Shown here piece after piece: positions 7,062 to 15,000 of a stretch of 19,887 nucleotides of DNA (within the stretch, counting starts at the first letter, position 1; every line of letters starts with the position of its first letter). Origin of the DNA: Chloroflexota bacterium (GTDB lineage Bacteria; Chloroflexota; Anaerolineae; Promineifilales; Promineifilaceae). Made by a program: the position numbers and the translations under genes. The notes under the pieces were generated by a model. The model had not been told where the DNA came from. It did not search any database and worked only from the letters and a program-made list of their open reading frames with translations. The stretch spans positions 1 through 19,887 of the forward strand of contig JAAEOP010000436.1 of the NCBI GenBank assembly GCA_024223125.1. The letters run 5' to 3'.

Positions 7062-8651
7062 TTACGAACCATTTGTTTTCTTAACCAAAATCGCCTGCGC
7101 CAGTTCAGGATCATCCGCCGTGGGATCAATCTCTGCCGCGCTCATCAGCGCATCCTTGTCTTCCACCAAATCATCAAGCTGGCTCATACGGTCCTTAATG
7201 CGCTTCATGATGTCTTCCGCACGGCCGCGAATCGCCTGGATGTCGGCCTCGGTATAAAGCGGTTTGTCTTCAATACCCATCATCTCACAAGCCACCGCCA
7301 TGAAGTCAACGTGGTTTTCCTCGGCCGCACCCAGATTCACCAATTTGGGCAGCCGGTTAGCAATCGCTTCCACTTTTTCCAACACCTCTTGCTTATAGCG
7401 GTACTCCAAAATTTCCGGGTAATAGGCGCTGTTCACCGTGCGAATATCCAAAGATTGTGCCTCTAACAAAGCCGCATTCGCTTTGGCTTCGCTTTCCGCT
7501 TCGATGAGCAGTTGGCGGGCATACGCATTGGCTTTGTTAATCGCCTTTTCATGGGCTGTGTCAATCTGTGCTTGATGGGTAGCCACATCGGCCCGAATCT
7601 CCGACAACGTTTGCCGCAGTTCGGCCAATTCACGGTTCAGGTCGCCTTCATCCTGGCTTTTACGCAGGTTCAATTCATATTGATAGGTGTACGCCTCTTT
7701 AGCCACCTTCACCACTTCCGGCGCCGCCAAATCCATGCGATACTCCTGGCTGGCTGGCTCTGCGTGGGTGATGTTGGCATTGACAAAGCGCACCCCGCCA
7801 GAAAATTGCCGGTTCAATGAATCCAGCAGCGATTGGGTGCTTTCACCCACCAGATCGTAAATGTCTTCCGCCTTTTGTTCATAGATGAGAGCGCGGGTCA
7901 CTTCGCTGATGGCGTTGTGCAGCTTTTCTGAAAAGCCATTAACCCCGCCCAGCCGGAAGATGAACTGTTCCGGGTCTTCAATACGGAATTGCAGAAAGAG
8001 GTCTACGGAGGCATTGACCCGGCCAGAAGTGGGCGCTTCTCGGATGGGAGCATTGTAAGGATATTCTTTGGTGGTGTTGACGAGGTAGCTCACTTTTTTG
8101 CGGGGATGCCACAAGTAGTAACGACCCGGCCCTACCGTATCTTCCAGCTTACCAAATTTGGTGATGAGCGCCTGTGAGCCATCGGGAACCATCACCACCC
8201 GGCTACGAAGTAAAATGAGTAAGGTCAGGACGATGAGCAGTAGCCAATAATGAAGGCCAAAAAAGGCGCTGGGGCCACCCTGCCCGCCTAACATCTCGAT
8301 AATGGTGTTAAAGGCACGGCTGAAGGTGTAGCCAAATAACCCCACCATTCCCAGGAAAAAGGGGATGATGAGATACGCCAGGGTTCCTGAACTTTTGGGG
8401 ATGACAACGGGGGAGATGATATTGGTGTAGCCACCGCCACGGCCGCTTTCGTCTTCTTTGGGAAAACTGCGGTTGAGAACCTCAGCGGCGCTTTCCATGG
8501 TGGTGACCATTTGCGATATTTGGGTATCGGCCGTGTCCCCCTTTTGCCGCGCTGAAAGAAAATCTCTGGCGTCTATCTGAAATTGCTCAAACTGATCCGA
8601 CTGGACAATGCCAGCGGCCGTTTGCACAATATTACTAATATTACTGGTCAT
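7062..8651 (-). CDS. SPFH/band-7 membrane protein A
   Basis: The 529-residue product has a long soluble N-terminus (1-88) ending in the PVVIPKS element also found in the downstream paralogue. Two transmembrane helices follow (about 91-110 and 134-150). The SPFH domain covers about 150-330, with VVMVPDGSQALITKFGKLED and VGPGRYYLWHPRKKVSY. A coiled coil follows (about 330-420). The 100-residue C-terminal region is acidic, with a helical IKDRMSQLDDLVEDKD stretch. The start follows AAGGAGAGG with a five-base gap. It is first in the pair. Both proteins place the SPFH domain after two membrane helices, an arrangement suited to stacking into one ring. Partner proteins and function are unknown. Confidence 0.87.
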   Translation of the reverse strand: MTSNISNIVQTAAGIVQSDQFEQFQIDARDFLSARQKGDTADTQISQMVTTMESAAEVLNRSFPKEDESGRGGGYTNIISPVVIPKSSGTLAYLIIPFFLGMVGLFGYTFSRAFNTIIEMLGGQGGPSAFFGLHYWLLLIVLTLLILLRSRVVMVPDGSQALITKFGKLEDTVGPGRYYLWHPRKKVSYLVNTTKEYPYNAPIREAPTSGRVNASVDLFLQFRIEDPEQFIFRLGGVNGFSEKLHNAISEVTRALIYEQKAEDIYDLVGESTQSLLDSLNRQFSGGVRFVNANITHAEPASQEYRMDLAAPEVVKVAKEAYTYQYELNLRKSQDEGDLNRELAELRQTLSEIRADVATHQAQIDTAHEKAINKANAYARQLLIEAESEAKANAALLEAQSLDIRTVNSAYYPEILEYRYKQEVLEKVEAIANRLPKLVNLGAAEENHVDFMAVACEMMGIEDKPLYTEADIQAIRGRAEDIMKRIKDRMSQLDDLVEDKDALMSAAEIDPTADDPELAQAILVKKTNGS

Positions 8652-8669
8652 AGTTCCTCTCCTTATATA

Positions 8670-8729
8670 GGGCGAGGCAATTGGAAGTAGTATTACTTTG
8701 AAACAAGGCGTCTTGCAATTGCCTCGCCC
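8670..8729. repeat. 14-bp inverted repeat GGGCGAGGCAATTG in the SPFH leader
   Basis: GGGCGAGGCAATTG (8670-8683) and CAATTGCCTCGCCC (8716-8729) are perfect inverted arms with a 32-base loop. The element lies just upstream of the SPFH-A ribosome-binding site, so it would be in its 5' untranslated region. Its nearly symmetrical GC-rich arms are typical of dispersed palindromic repeats. Confidence 0.7.
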
Positions 8730-8857
8730 CTACTTGCCTTCACCTTACTTGATTAACCACAAAGAGCGATACCTACTTTGGGGCGTATTTAGCGCTCTCT
8801 GATGTCAATCCTGCGGAAAATGACCTTAAACATTATCTGGGCTGGTTGCTGATACCC

Positions 8858-8863
8858 ATTATA
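8858..8863 (-). promoter_or_regulatory. Candidate -10 element for the SPFH operon
   Basis: TATAAT is present on the minus strand about 207 bases upstream of the SPFH-A start. No good -35 lies 16-18 bases upstream of it, so the call is weak. The 8652-8888 gap holds no gene. Confidence 0.3.
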
Positions 8864-8888
8864 CGGCATTTGGCAAGGGAGGTTGCGC

Positions 8889-9881
8889 CTAAACACCCAC
8901 CCCTCGGATAAACAGAAGATACATCCCCAATAAATATAGGGTGATAATGGCGGCGCTGTCCAGTTCAATGAAGAGGAAACGGCGTTCCACGCGGGCTAAG
9001 GTTCCCATGAGCGCCATTGCTGTTAGCAGCAGCCCCAACAATCCCACCAATGCAAAGTTGGGATCAATAGCGCCCAGGAAACGGCCGTCCAAATACAACG
9101 CATCTGCCAACCCCAACGCAAACATATTAAACACGCTGGAGCCAAACAGATTGCCTACCGCCATGTCAAAAGCGTTCATTCGCATCGCTGCCAACGCCGC
9201 CATTAACTCTGGTAAAGAGGTAACGAGACTGAGCAAAGCGACGCCTACAAAACCGGTTCCCAGTCCAGTAATCTGGGCAATGTCTGTACTGGCATCTACT
9301 AAATAGGGAACCACAGCTACTAGCACAATAGCAGCTATGGCAAAGCCAATGAGACCGCGCCGTAAAGAAGGAAAGTTAGGACCAGGTTCCATGTCAGGCA
9401 CAACGGCCGTCGGCATCCCCCGGCTTCCTTGTTGAATAATCTTCAACCCTACAAAATAAGCCGCAATGATGACAATGCTGCCTACCCCCAGCCAACCAAT
9501 GGTAATGTCAATATCGGCCATAATAGAGATTACTGCGATGAGCATGAGAACAATGGTTAGTCCGGCCGTTAACGAATGGTTGATGGCAATACGCCGCATG
9601 AGAGGCACTTGATAATACATCAGGTCAATAATTGCCAGCAGCACCATATTTACCATATTGCTGCCAAAGAAGTTTCCAGCTGCCAGATTGGGGAATCCAG
9701 CCTGAAACGCATTTACGGAAGCCAACAGTTCCGGTAGGGAGGTAGCGGCCGCGAGAAAAATCGTACCCACAAACAGTCCGCCCAATTTCGTGCGGACAGC
9801 AATAATATCCCCATTTTTAGCCAGATAATGAGCGGCAATCACCACAATTGCCGCACTAACAAGAAACTGTAACCAAACCAT
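8889..9881 (-). CDS. Sodium/calcium exchanger family (CaCA) membrane protein
   Basis: CaCA proteins exchange Ca2+ or other cations for Na+ or H+. The 330-residue product is almost wholly hydrophobic, with about ten membrane helices. It contains the two inverted alpha repeats that form the ion site: GTIFLAAATSLPELLAS at about 39-55 (Glu51) with GNFFGSNMVNM, and GVALLSLVTSLPELMAA at about 213-229 (Glu225) with GNLFGSSVFNM. A soluble loop (about 150-175) separates the halves. I start at the ATG at 9881, which has GAGG seven bases upstream; a TTG at 9932 would add 17 basic residues. The ion specificity cannot be read from sequence. It sits between the PII-like and SPFH genes, all leftward. Confidence 0.9.
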   Translation of the reverse strand: MVWLQFLVSAAIVVIAAHYLAKNGDIIAVRTKLGGLFVGTIFLAAATSLPELLASVNAFQAGFPNLAAGNFFGSNMVNMVLLAIIDLMYYQVPLMRRIAINHSLTAGLTIVLMLIAVISIMADIDITIGWLGVGSIVIIAAYFVGLKIIQQGSRGMPTAVVPDMEPGPNFPSLRRGLIGFAIAAIVLVAVVPYLVDASTDIAQITGLGTGFVGVALLSLVTSLPELMAALAAMRMNAFDMAVGNLFGSSVFNMFALGLADALYLDGRFLGAIDPNFALVGLLGLLLTAMALMGTLARVERRFLFIELDSAAIITLYLLGMYLLFIRGVGV

Positions 9882-9906
9882 TTTATTGCCTCTTTGCAAA
9901 CTGCTT

Positions 9907-9922
9907 TGGCGCTTACGCGCCA
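9907..9922. other. Perfect hairpin TGGCGC-TTAC-GCGCCA upstream of the exchanger
   Basis: Six-base arms (9907-9912 and 9917-9922) close a TTAC loop, 25 bases upstream of the exchanger start. It may be a leader hairpin or a small dispersed repeat. Confidence 0.5.
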
Positions 9923-9952
9923 GGAGTGACAAAATATTGTCGATAAGCAGAA

Positions 9953-10061
9953 AATAATGAATTGTGAATAATTAATAATGAATTGTAAAGTGAGGATTCA
10001 TTCACCAACCTGTCCTGAGATTGTCGAAGGATTCACAATTCATTGTTCACAATTCATTATT
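9953..10061. repeat. Composite palindromic repeat overlapping the end of the PII-like gene
   Basis: AATAATGAATTGTGAA (9953-9968) and TTCACAATTCATTATT (10046-10061) are perfect 16-bp inverted arms. A second nested pair is AATAATGAATTGT (9974-9986) with ACAATTCATTGTT (10035-10047), one mismatch. The centre carries the GC-richer word CCTGAGATTGTCGAAGG (10014-10030), which resembles a repeat word I recall from intergenic DNA of many bacteria. The right arm extends into the PII-like coding sequence and supplies its stop codon (10047-10049). Confidence 0.75.
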
Positions 10062-10394
10062 CGGGATCCCCCACGTTTTGGTGAGCGGCAGGACAAAAAC
10101 AACGCCCGTATCTGGGCCGTCCAGATTGCCTACCACCTTTTCTGTGGCGGCTACCGCTCGTTCAGCCAATGCCAAGTCCTCAATAGCCGAAAAAAGCGTA
10201 TTGTGCCCTACTCGACCGGCTCCAAAAATCTGACTGAACCCGGCAAAGGCAACATCGGCCGCTTCACGACGCAGCACTCGATTAACGCCAGTGCTTTCCA
10301 AAATGGTAATGCCAGGCACACCCGCCTCTGTCCAGGCGCTTAACACCCCATTCAAATGTTCTGTATCATCTAAAACCATAACCAGTAAGTACAT
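10047..10394 (-). CDS. PII-like (GlnB-fold) protein
   Basis: The 115-residue product has the pattern of a PII-superfamily ferredoxin-like trimer: a first strand MYLLVMVLDD, an amphipathic helix with HLNGVLSAWTEAGV, a second strand GITILESTG, and a C-terminal half NTLFSAIEDLALAERAVAATEKVVGNLDGPDTGVVFVLPL written as two further beta/alpha units. It lacks the canonical T-loop tyrosine region of GlnB. PII-like proteins sense nucleotides or metabolites, or regulate transporters. The neighbouring cation exchanger is a possible target by position only. The last residues (GIPNNEL) are encoded by the invading repeat. The Shine-Dalgarno GGAG comes from the preceding heptamer repeat, seven bases before the ATG. 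Confidence 0.65.
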   Translation of the reverse strand: MYLLVMVLDDTEHLNGVLSAWTEAGVPGITILESTGVNRVLRREAADVAFAGFSQIFGAGRVGHNTLFSAIEDLALAERAVAATEKVVGNLDGPDTGVVFVLPLTKTWGIPNNEL

Positions 10395-10402
10395 TGGGTT
10401 TC

Positions 10403-10447
10403 TCCGTGTTCCGTGTTCCGTGTTCCGTGTTCCGTAAACGGTTTACG
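10403..10447. repeat. Tandem heptamer (TCCGTGT)4 joined to a 15-bp palindrome
   Basis: Four exact copies of TCCGTGT run from 10403 to 10430, followed by TCCGTAA. They lead directly into the palindrome CGTAAAC-G-GTTTACG (10433-10447). The array fills the gap between tyrA and the PII-like gene. On the gene strand its last unit becomes CGGAG and provides the PII-like ribosome-binding site. Confidence 0.85.
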
Positions 10448-10449
10448 AA

Positions 10450-11322
10450 TTACGTTTTACACTCCCGATACGTCAAATATTCTACCTGAGTTTCGCACAA
10501 CCATTGATAAAGCGCTTCTTCATTTTCGGTTTGCAGCAGGTGGGTCACGGCCGTTAGCTGTGCCTGATATGATGCAATCTGCCCCAACACCGCTTTCCGA
10601 TTTGTCAATAAAATATCCAGCATCATTTGGGGATTGGTTCCCGCAATCCGGGATGTATCCCGAAATCCAGACGCACTTACCGGCCACAATCGTTCATCCG
10701 CCAAATCGGCCGCAGTCCGCATTAAAGAGGCTGCCACCAAATAAGGTAAATGACTGATAGCCGCCACCATCCCATCGTGTAAACTCGGCGGTAAAAACAG
10801 AGGATTAGCGCCGATATGATCCACCAAACTCAAGACAGTTGCTTCTAAATTCGGGGTTGTGCGTTTAGTATGGCATAAGATAAATGTTTGGCCGCGAAAC
10901 AGGTCAGGGGTGGCAGCTCCAAATCCGGCCACTTCCTTGCCCGCCATGGGATGCCCGCCGATGGCTTGAAACTGGGGTGGCAGCCGGTTCATAGCCGCAC
11001 AAATATCTACCTTGCTGCTACCTAAATCTAGCGCCATACAACCATCCGGCCGAATTTCTGGCAACTGCTGCAAACAATTCAATATGACCCGCACTGGCGC
11101 AGCCAAAACCAGTAATTCGGCCGTCGCCGCCCCAACCACTATCTCATCCGTCACCACATCTGCCAATCGTTCTGCGGCCGCACGGGTATCTGGGTTCGTA
11201 TCTACAATGGTGAGATGGAGGGGAAAGGGAGTAACGGCCGTGCGTTGGGCAAACCGCAATGCCAACGCCACTGAGCCGCCAATCAACCCCAAGCCTACAA
11301 TACAAATGCGTTCAGCCTGCAT
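10450..11322 (-). CDS. tyrA: Prephenate dehydrogenase
   Basis: This enzyme oxidatively decarboxylates prephenate to 4-hydroxyphenylpyruvate in tyrosine synthesis. The 290-residue product has an N-terminal Rossmann fold with GLGLIGGS (10-17), an aspartate near 41 that favours NAD, and DLGSSK (99-104). The catalytic region is GGHPMAGKEVAG with His124, and a second conserved segment is AISHLPYLVA with His191. The helical dimerisation domain fills the C-terminus and there is no ACT regulatory domain. The ATG at 11322 is the first in frame after a stop. A strong GGAGG lies 18 bases upstream, an awkward distance discussed in the findings. No other aromatic-pathway gene is in the window. Confidence 0.9.
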   Translation of the reverse strand: MQAERICIVGLGLIGGSVALALRFAQRTAVTPFPLHLTIVDTNPDTRAAAERLADVVTDEIVVGAATAELLVLAAPVRVILNCLQQLPEIRPDGCMALDLGSSKVDICAAMNRLPPQFQAIGGHPMAGKEVAGFGAATPDLFRGQTFILCHTKRTTPNLEATVLSLVDHIGANPLFLPPSLHDGMVAAISHLPYLVAASLMRTAADLADERLWPVSASGFRDTSRIAGTNPQMMLDILLTNRKAVLGQIASYQAQLTAVTHLLQTENEEALYQWLCETQVEYLTYRECKT

Positions 11323-11357
11323 ATTAACGCTTCAACATTTCCTCCATATTTCTGCTA

Positions 11358-11363
11358 ATTGTA
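11358..11363 (-). promoter_or_regulatory. Candidate extended -10 for tyrA
   Basis: TACAAT on the minus strand is preceded by TGC, giving an extended -10, 36 bases upstream of the tyrA start codon. No -35 was needed or found. Confidence 0.4.
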
Positions 11364-11433
11364 GCACAGCAACCACGGCCGTCGCATATAACACAGTCCC
11401 CTTGTCACCGCATCAGGAGATACGGCCGCTCTG

Positions 11434-11442
11434 TGATACAAT
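11434..11442 (+). promoter_or_regulatory. Candidate extended -10 for the DUF433/DUF5615 pair
   Basis: TGATACAAT gives an extended -10, 35 bases before the DUF433 start. It would run divergently from the tyrA promoter. Confidence 0.45.
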
Positions 11443-11477
11443 AAAATCAACTATGGCAAGTTCGTGAGGTTGACGTT

Positions 11478-11711
11478 ATGAACACATTCATTATATCTAA
11501 TCCCCATATTCACATGGGGAAACCAGTTGTAGCCGATACGCGGATTACGGTTGAATTAATTTTAGAAAAACTGGCAGCGGGTGAAACGGTGGAGCAATTA
11601 TTGGCAGCCCACCCGCGATTGACTCGTGAAGGCATTCAGGCAGCTCTAGCTTATGCAGCTCAAACTCTGCGGTCAGATATTGTTTACCCAATTACCGTTG
11701 CAGCCGTATGA
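11478..11711 (+). CDS. DUF433 antitoxin-like protein
   Basis: The 77-residue product matches the DUF433 pattern: GKPVVADTRITVELILEKLAAG (14-35), then HPRLTREGIQAALAYAA (45-61). DUF433 proteins are small helix-turn-helix-like partners usually found before a DUF5615 PIN-like protein and treated as antitoxin candidates. A GAGG lies eight bases before the ATG. The stop overlaps the next start (ATGA at 11708-11711), so the two are translated together. It probably binds its own promoter, judging from the family and the short leader. Confidence 0.85.
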   Translation: MNTFIISNPHIHMGKPVVADTRITVELILEKLAAGETVEQLLAAHPRLTREGIQAALAYAAQTLRSDIVYPITVAAV

Positions 11712-12025
11712 AATTCATAGCAGATGAAGGAATTGACGTTCCTGTTGTCGTTTCCCTCCGGCAAGAAAATTATCAAATATGGTATGTGGCAGAAATGTCA
11801 CCCGGCATCTCTGACGAGGCAATTTATGCCCTGGCAAACCAGGAAAAAGCTGTCTTGATTACGGCCGATAAAGATTTTGGAGATATTGTTTTTCGTCAAC
11901 GGAAAGCGGCATACGGCGTCATATTACTTCGCTTACATGGTTTGCCATTAGAACAGAAAGCTGATTGGAGATTATTTTACAAGCATACTTACAATCTCCA
12001 ATCTCCAACCCCAATTTCAGTTTAG
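11708..12025 (+). CDS. DUF5615 PIN-like toxin candidate with a repeat-derived C-terminus
   Basis: The 105-residue product begins with the PIN-like core MKFIADEGID (acidic Asp6) and contains ISDEAIYALANQEKAVLITA followed by DKDFGDIVF, giving the acidic positions Asp54, Asp56 and Asp59. Proteins of this family are putative ribonuclease toxins paired with DUF433. From residue about 86 onward the sequence (DWRLFYKHTYNLQSPTPISV) is not family-like. It is encoded by an inverted heptamer-type repeat (11963-12003) that replaces the usual last helix and strand. The toxin may therefore be inactive or attenuated. The stop is followed nine bases later by the GlyA-GcvT start. Confidence 0.75.
   Translation: MKFIADEGIDVPVVVSLRQENYQIWYVAEMSPGISDEAIYALANQEKAVLITADKDFGDIVFRQRKAAYGVILLRLHGLPLEQKADWRLFYKHTYNLQSPTPISV
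11963..12003. repeat. 11-bp inverted repeat GATTGGAGATT inside the DUF5615 gene
   Basis: GATTGGAGATT (11963-11973) and AATCTCCAATC (11993-12003) are perfect arms around a 19-base loop. A further ATCTCCAA copy continues to 12008. The same words build the longer hairpin in front of moaA (19677-19744). Confidence 0.85.
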
Positions 12026-12034
12026 GAGACTCCC

Positions 12035-15000
12035 ATGACCACTGACTTCATCTTTAACGGCTCACTTGAAGAGCTAGACCCGGAATTAAACCACATTTTA
12101 GAACTAGAAGACCAGCGACAGGACAACACAATCATCCTCATTGCCAGCGAAAGCGCCGCCCCATACGCTGTGCGCGAAGCGATGAGCAGCAAATTCGCCA
12201 ACATCTACGCCGAGGGCTACCCTCGCGAAGCCAGCCGCCGCCAAAGCGAAACCGACATTATGGATACGCAAATGGAACTGGCCCATTACCGGCGTTACAG
12301 CGACCCCCGCTACTACAAGGGGGTTGAATATGCCGATTTACTGGAAGCGTTAGCCCGCCGTCGCGCGGCCGAATTATTTGCTGCCAATAATATCTCCCCC
12401 GACAATCTATACGTCAATGTGCAGCCCCTCAGTGGCGGACCGGCCAACAGCGCCGTTTATACTGCCCTCCTCAAACCGGGAGACGCCATCATGGGGTTGA
12501 ACCTGAACGATGGCGGTCATCTCTCACACGGCACACGCATCAACCGCTCCGGCAAACATTACAACGGCGTCTTTTACTTTGTTGACCCACAAACAGAACT
12601 GCTAGATTACGATGACATCGAACGCCGCGCCCTGGAAACCCAACCCCAAATCATCGTCGCCGGCTTTTCCGCTTACCCCATGATTGTAGATTGGAGCCGC
12701 TTCCGCCAGATTGCAGACAAGGTAGGCGCCTACCTGTTGGCCGACATTTCCCACATCTCTGGGCTGGTAGCGGCCGGCGTTCACCCCAGCCCCATTGGCA
12801 TTGCGGATGCAGTTATGACGACCACCCACAAAAGTTTGTGCGGCCCACGCGGCGCGATGATACTAACTCACCGCAAAGATTTGTACCGAAAAATAGATCG
12901 AGCCGTTTTCCCTGGTGAACAGGGTGGTCCCCATTTGAACACGATTGGCGCTTTGGCAACGGCATTGAAGCTGGCAAAAACAGAACAATTCCGCCAGTTG
13001 CAGCAGCGGATTGTGAAAAATACCCAACGGCTGGCCCAAAAACTGAAAGACCACGGCTTCCGTATTGTGGGCGACGGTTCCGAAACCCATTTGCTGTTAG
13101 TGGATACAAAAAGTGTTCAGCATAATGGCGTCCATCTTTCCGGGGATATGGCCGCCCGGATTTTGGATTTGGCCGGGATTGTTCTCAACCGCAACACCAT
13201 TCCTGGAGATGTGGGGGCGCTGAATCCCACCGGCTTACGTCTGGGTACAGTGTGGATTAGCCAGCTTGGTTTTGGCGACGCCGAAGTAGACAGGCTGGCG
13301 GAGGCGATGGCGACGGTGTTGAAGGGATGCAAGCCATTTACGTATATGGGCAAAGGGGGCAAAAAGATGTTGCGGGCTAAAGTGGAATTTGCAGCGCTGC
13401 TAACGGGTCGGCAGATGGTGAAGGTGTTACGGGGTAGTCGAACACGGCCGTTAATCGGAACCGTCGTCGAAATTCAAGGCACGGCCGCAACCCAATTTCT
13501 CAATCACGCCCTCACCAGCGATGTTCTCAGCCTGGAACCGGGCGCTTCCCAACCGACGCATATTTATAGCCCAGACCATCTGAACCTGGATGCCGTTTTG
13601 TACTGTATCAACAAAGACACCTACCATCTGCAATTAGAAAGTAAAGGCAGCGCCATTTTGCTCTGGGATTGGCTGGCAGCTTTGTCGGACGGGTATGTGA
13701 ATTTTGGCGATCTGTACGCCAAATTAGACGGGCCGGTTACGGTTTTCCGGCTGCCGTTTGCACATGAGGATAATTTATATGAACCGGTCTCGAAAACCCA
13801 TCACGCCAAAACGGTAGCTGGCGTTGCGCCCTATGCCGACAGTAAACCTTTTTATATTGGCATGGTAAACCAGTCCGGCGGCGAACCACTGCCAACATTC
13901 AAATGGGCAGAGCCGGTCGACCCACCCTTAAAACGAACCAGTTTGTATGAATCGCATACGCAGTCAGGCGGCCGTATCGTCCCCTTTGCCGGTTATGAGA
14001 TGCCGGTGCGTTATGAAACGTCGGTTGGCGAAGAACATGCGGCCGTGCGCCAGGCAGCCGGTCTGTTTGATGCCACTCACATGGGTACGTTTGACGCTTC
14101 CGGCCTCCATGTCGTCGAATTCTTGAACACCGTCACCACAAATGATGTTAAATCTTTGAAAATCGGCCGTTCTCATTACACTTATTTGCTGCTGCCCGAT
14201 GGTTCTGTGCTGGATGATTTACTGGTGTACCGGCTGGCAACTGACCGCTTTATGCTGGTCGTGAATGCTTCCAATAATGACAAGAATTGGGCCTGGTTAA
14301 ACGGTGTGAATAATGGCGAAGTAATGATTGATTCGACACGGCCGTATGCCCGCATCCAACATCCCATCACCCTACGCGATTTAAGGGATCCAAAGTGGGG
14401 TGGCGAATGTTGTGTAGATATGCCTTTACAAGGGCCAAAATCATTAGACGTACTTTTGGCCCTGACTGATAATGCCGCTTTGCAAACCCGTCTGAAAAAG
14501 CTGCCCTGGGCCGGATTGACACAAGGTACATTGGCAGGATTGGATGTCATCATCTCCCGCACTGGCTACACGGGCGAACGCATTGGGTACGAACTGTTTG
14601 TTCATCCCGATCAGGCGCCCCAGTTGTGGCAGGCTATTTTGAAAGCGGGCACACCGTTGGGGGTGAAACCATGCGGGCTGGCGGCGCGGGACAGTTTACG
14701 TACCGAGGCCGGGCTGCCGCTGTACGGCCATGAATTGGCGGGGGATTTAGGGCTGAATCCGGCCGACGCTGGCTTTGGCAGCTATGTAAAATTATGGAAG
14801 CCGTTTTTTGTCGGCCGTACCGATTTCATCGCCCATGAAACCAAACGCAAGCAGGTAGTCGCCCGCTTCCGCATGAATGAAAAAGGGGTGCGCCGCCCAG
14901 ACAACGGCGATCCGGTGTTGGACGGCCGGGGCAAAATCATCGGCACAGTAACAAGCTGTTCGTTGGACAGCGAAGGATATTTGTTGGGGCAAGCATTGGT

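Noticed and set aside
9882..9932. TTG start for the cation exchanger
   Set aside because: The ATG at 9881 has a properly spaced GAGG; the extension is basic and crosses a hairpin.
9978..10343. Rightward ORFs across the PII-like gene and the composite repeat
   Set aside because: They are antisense to the PII-like gene and begin inside the palindromic repeat; PEIVEGF-type peptides are usual spurious translations of this repeat word.
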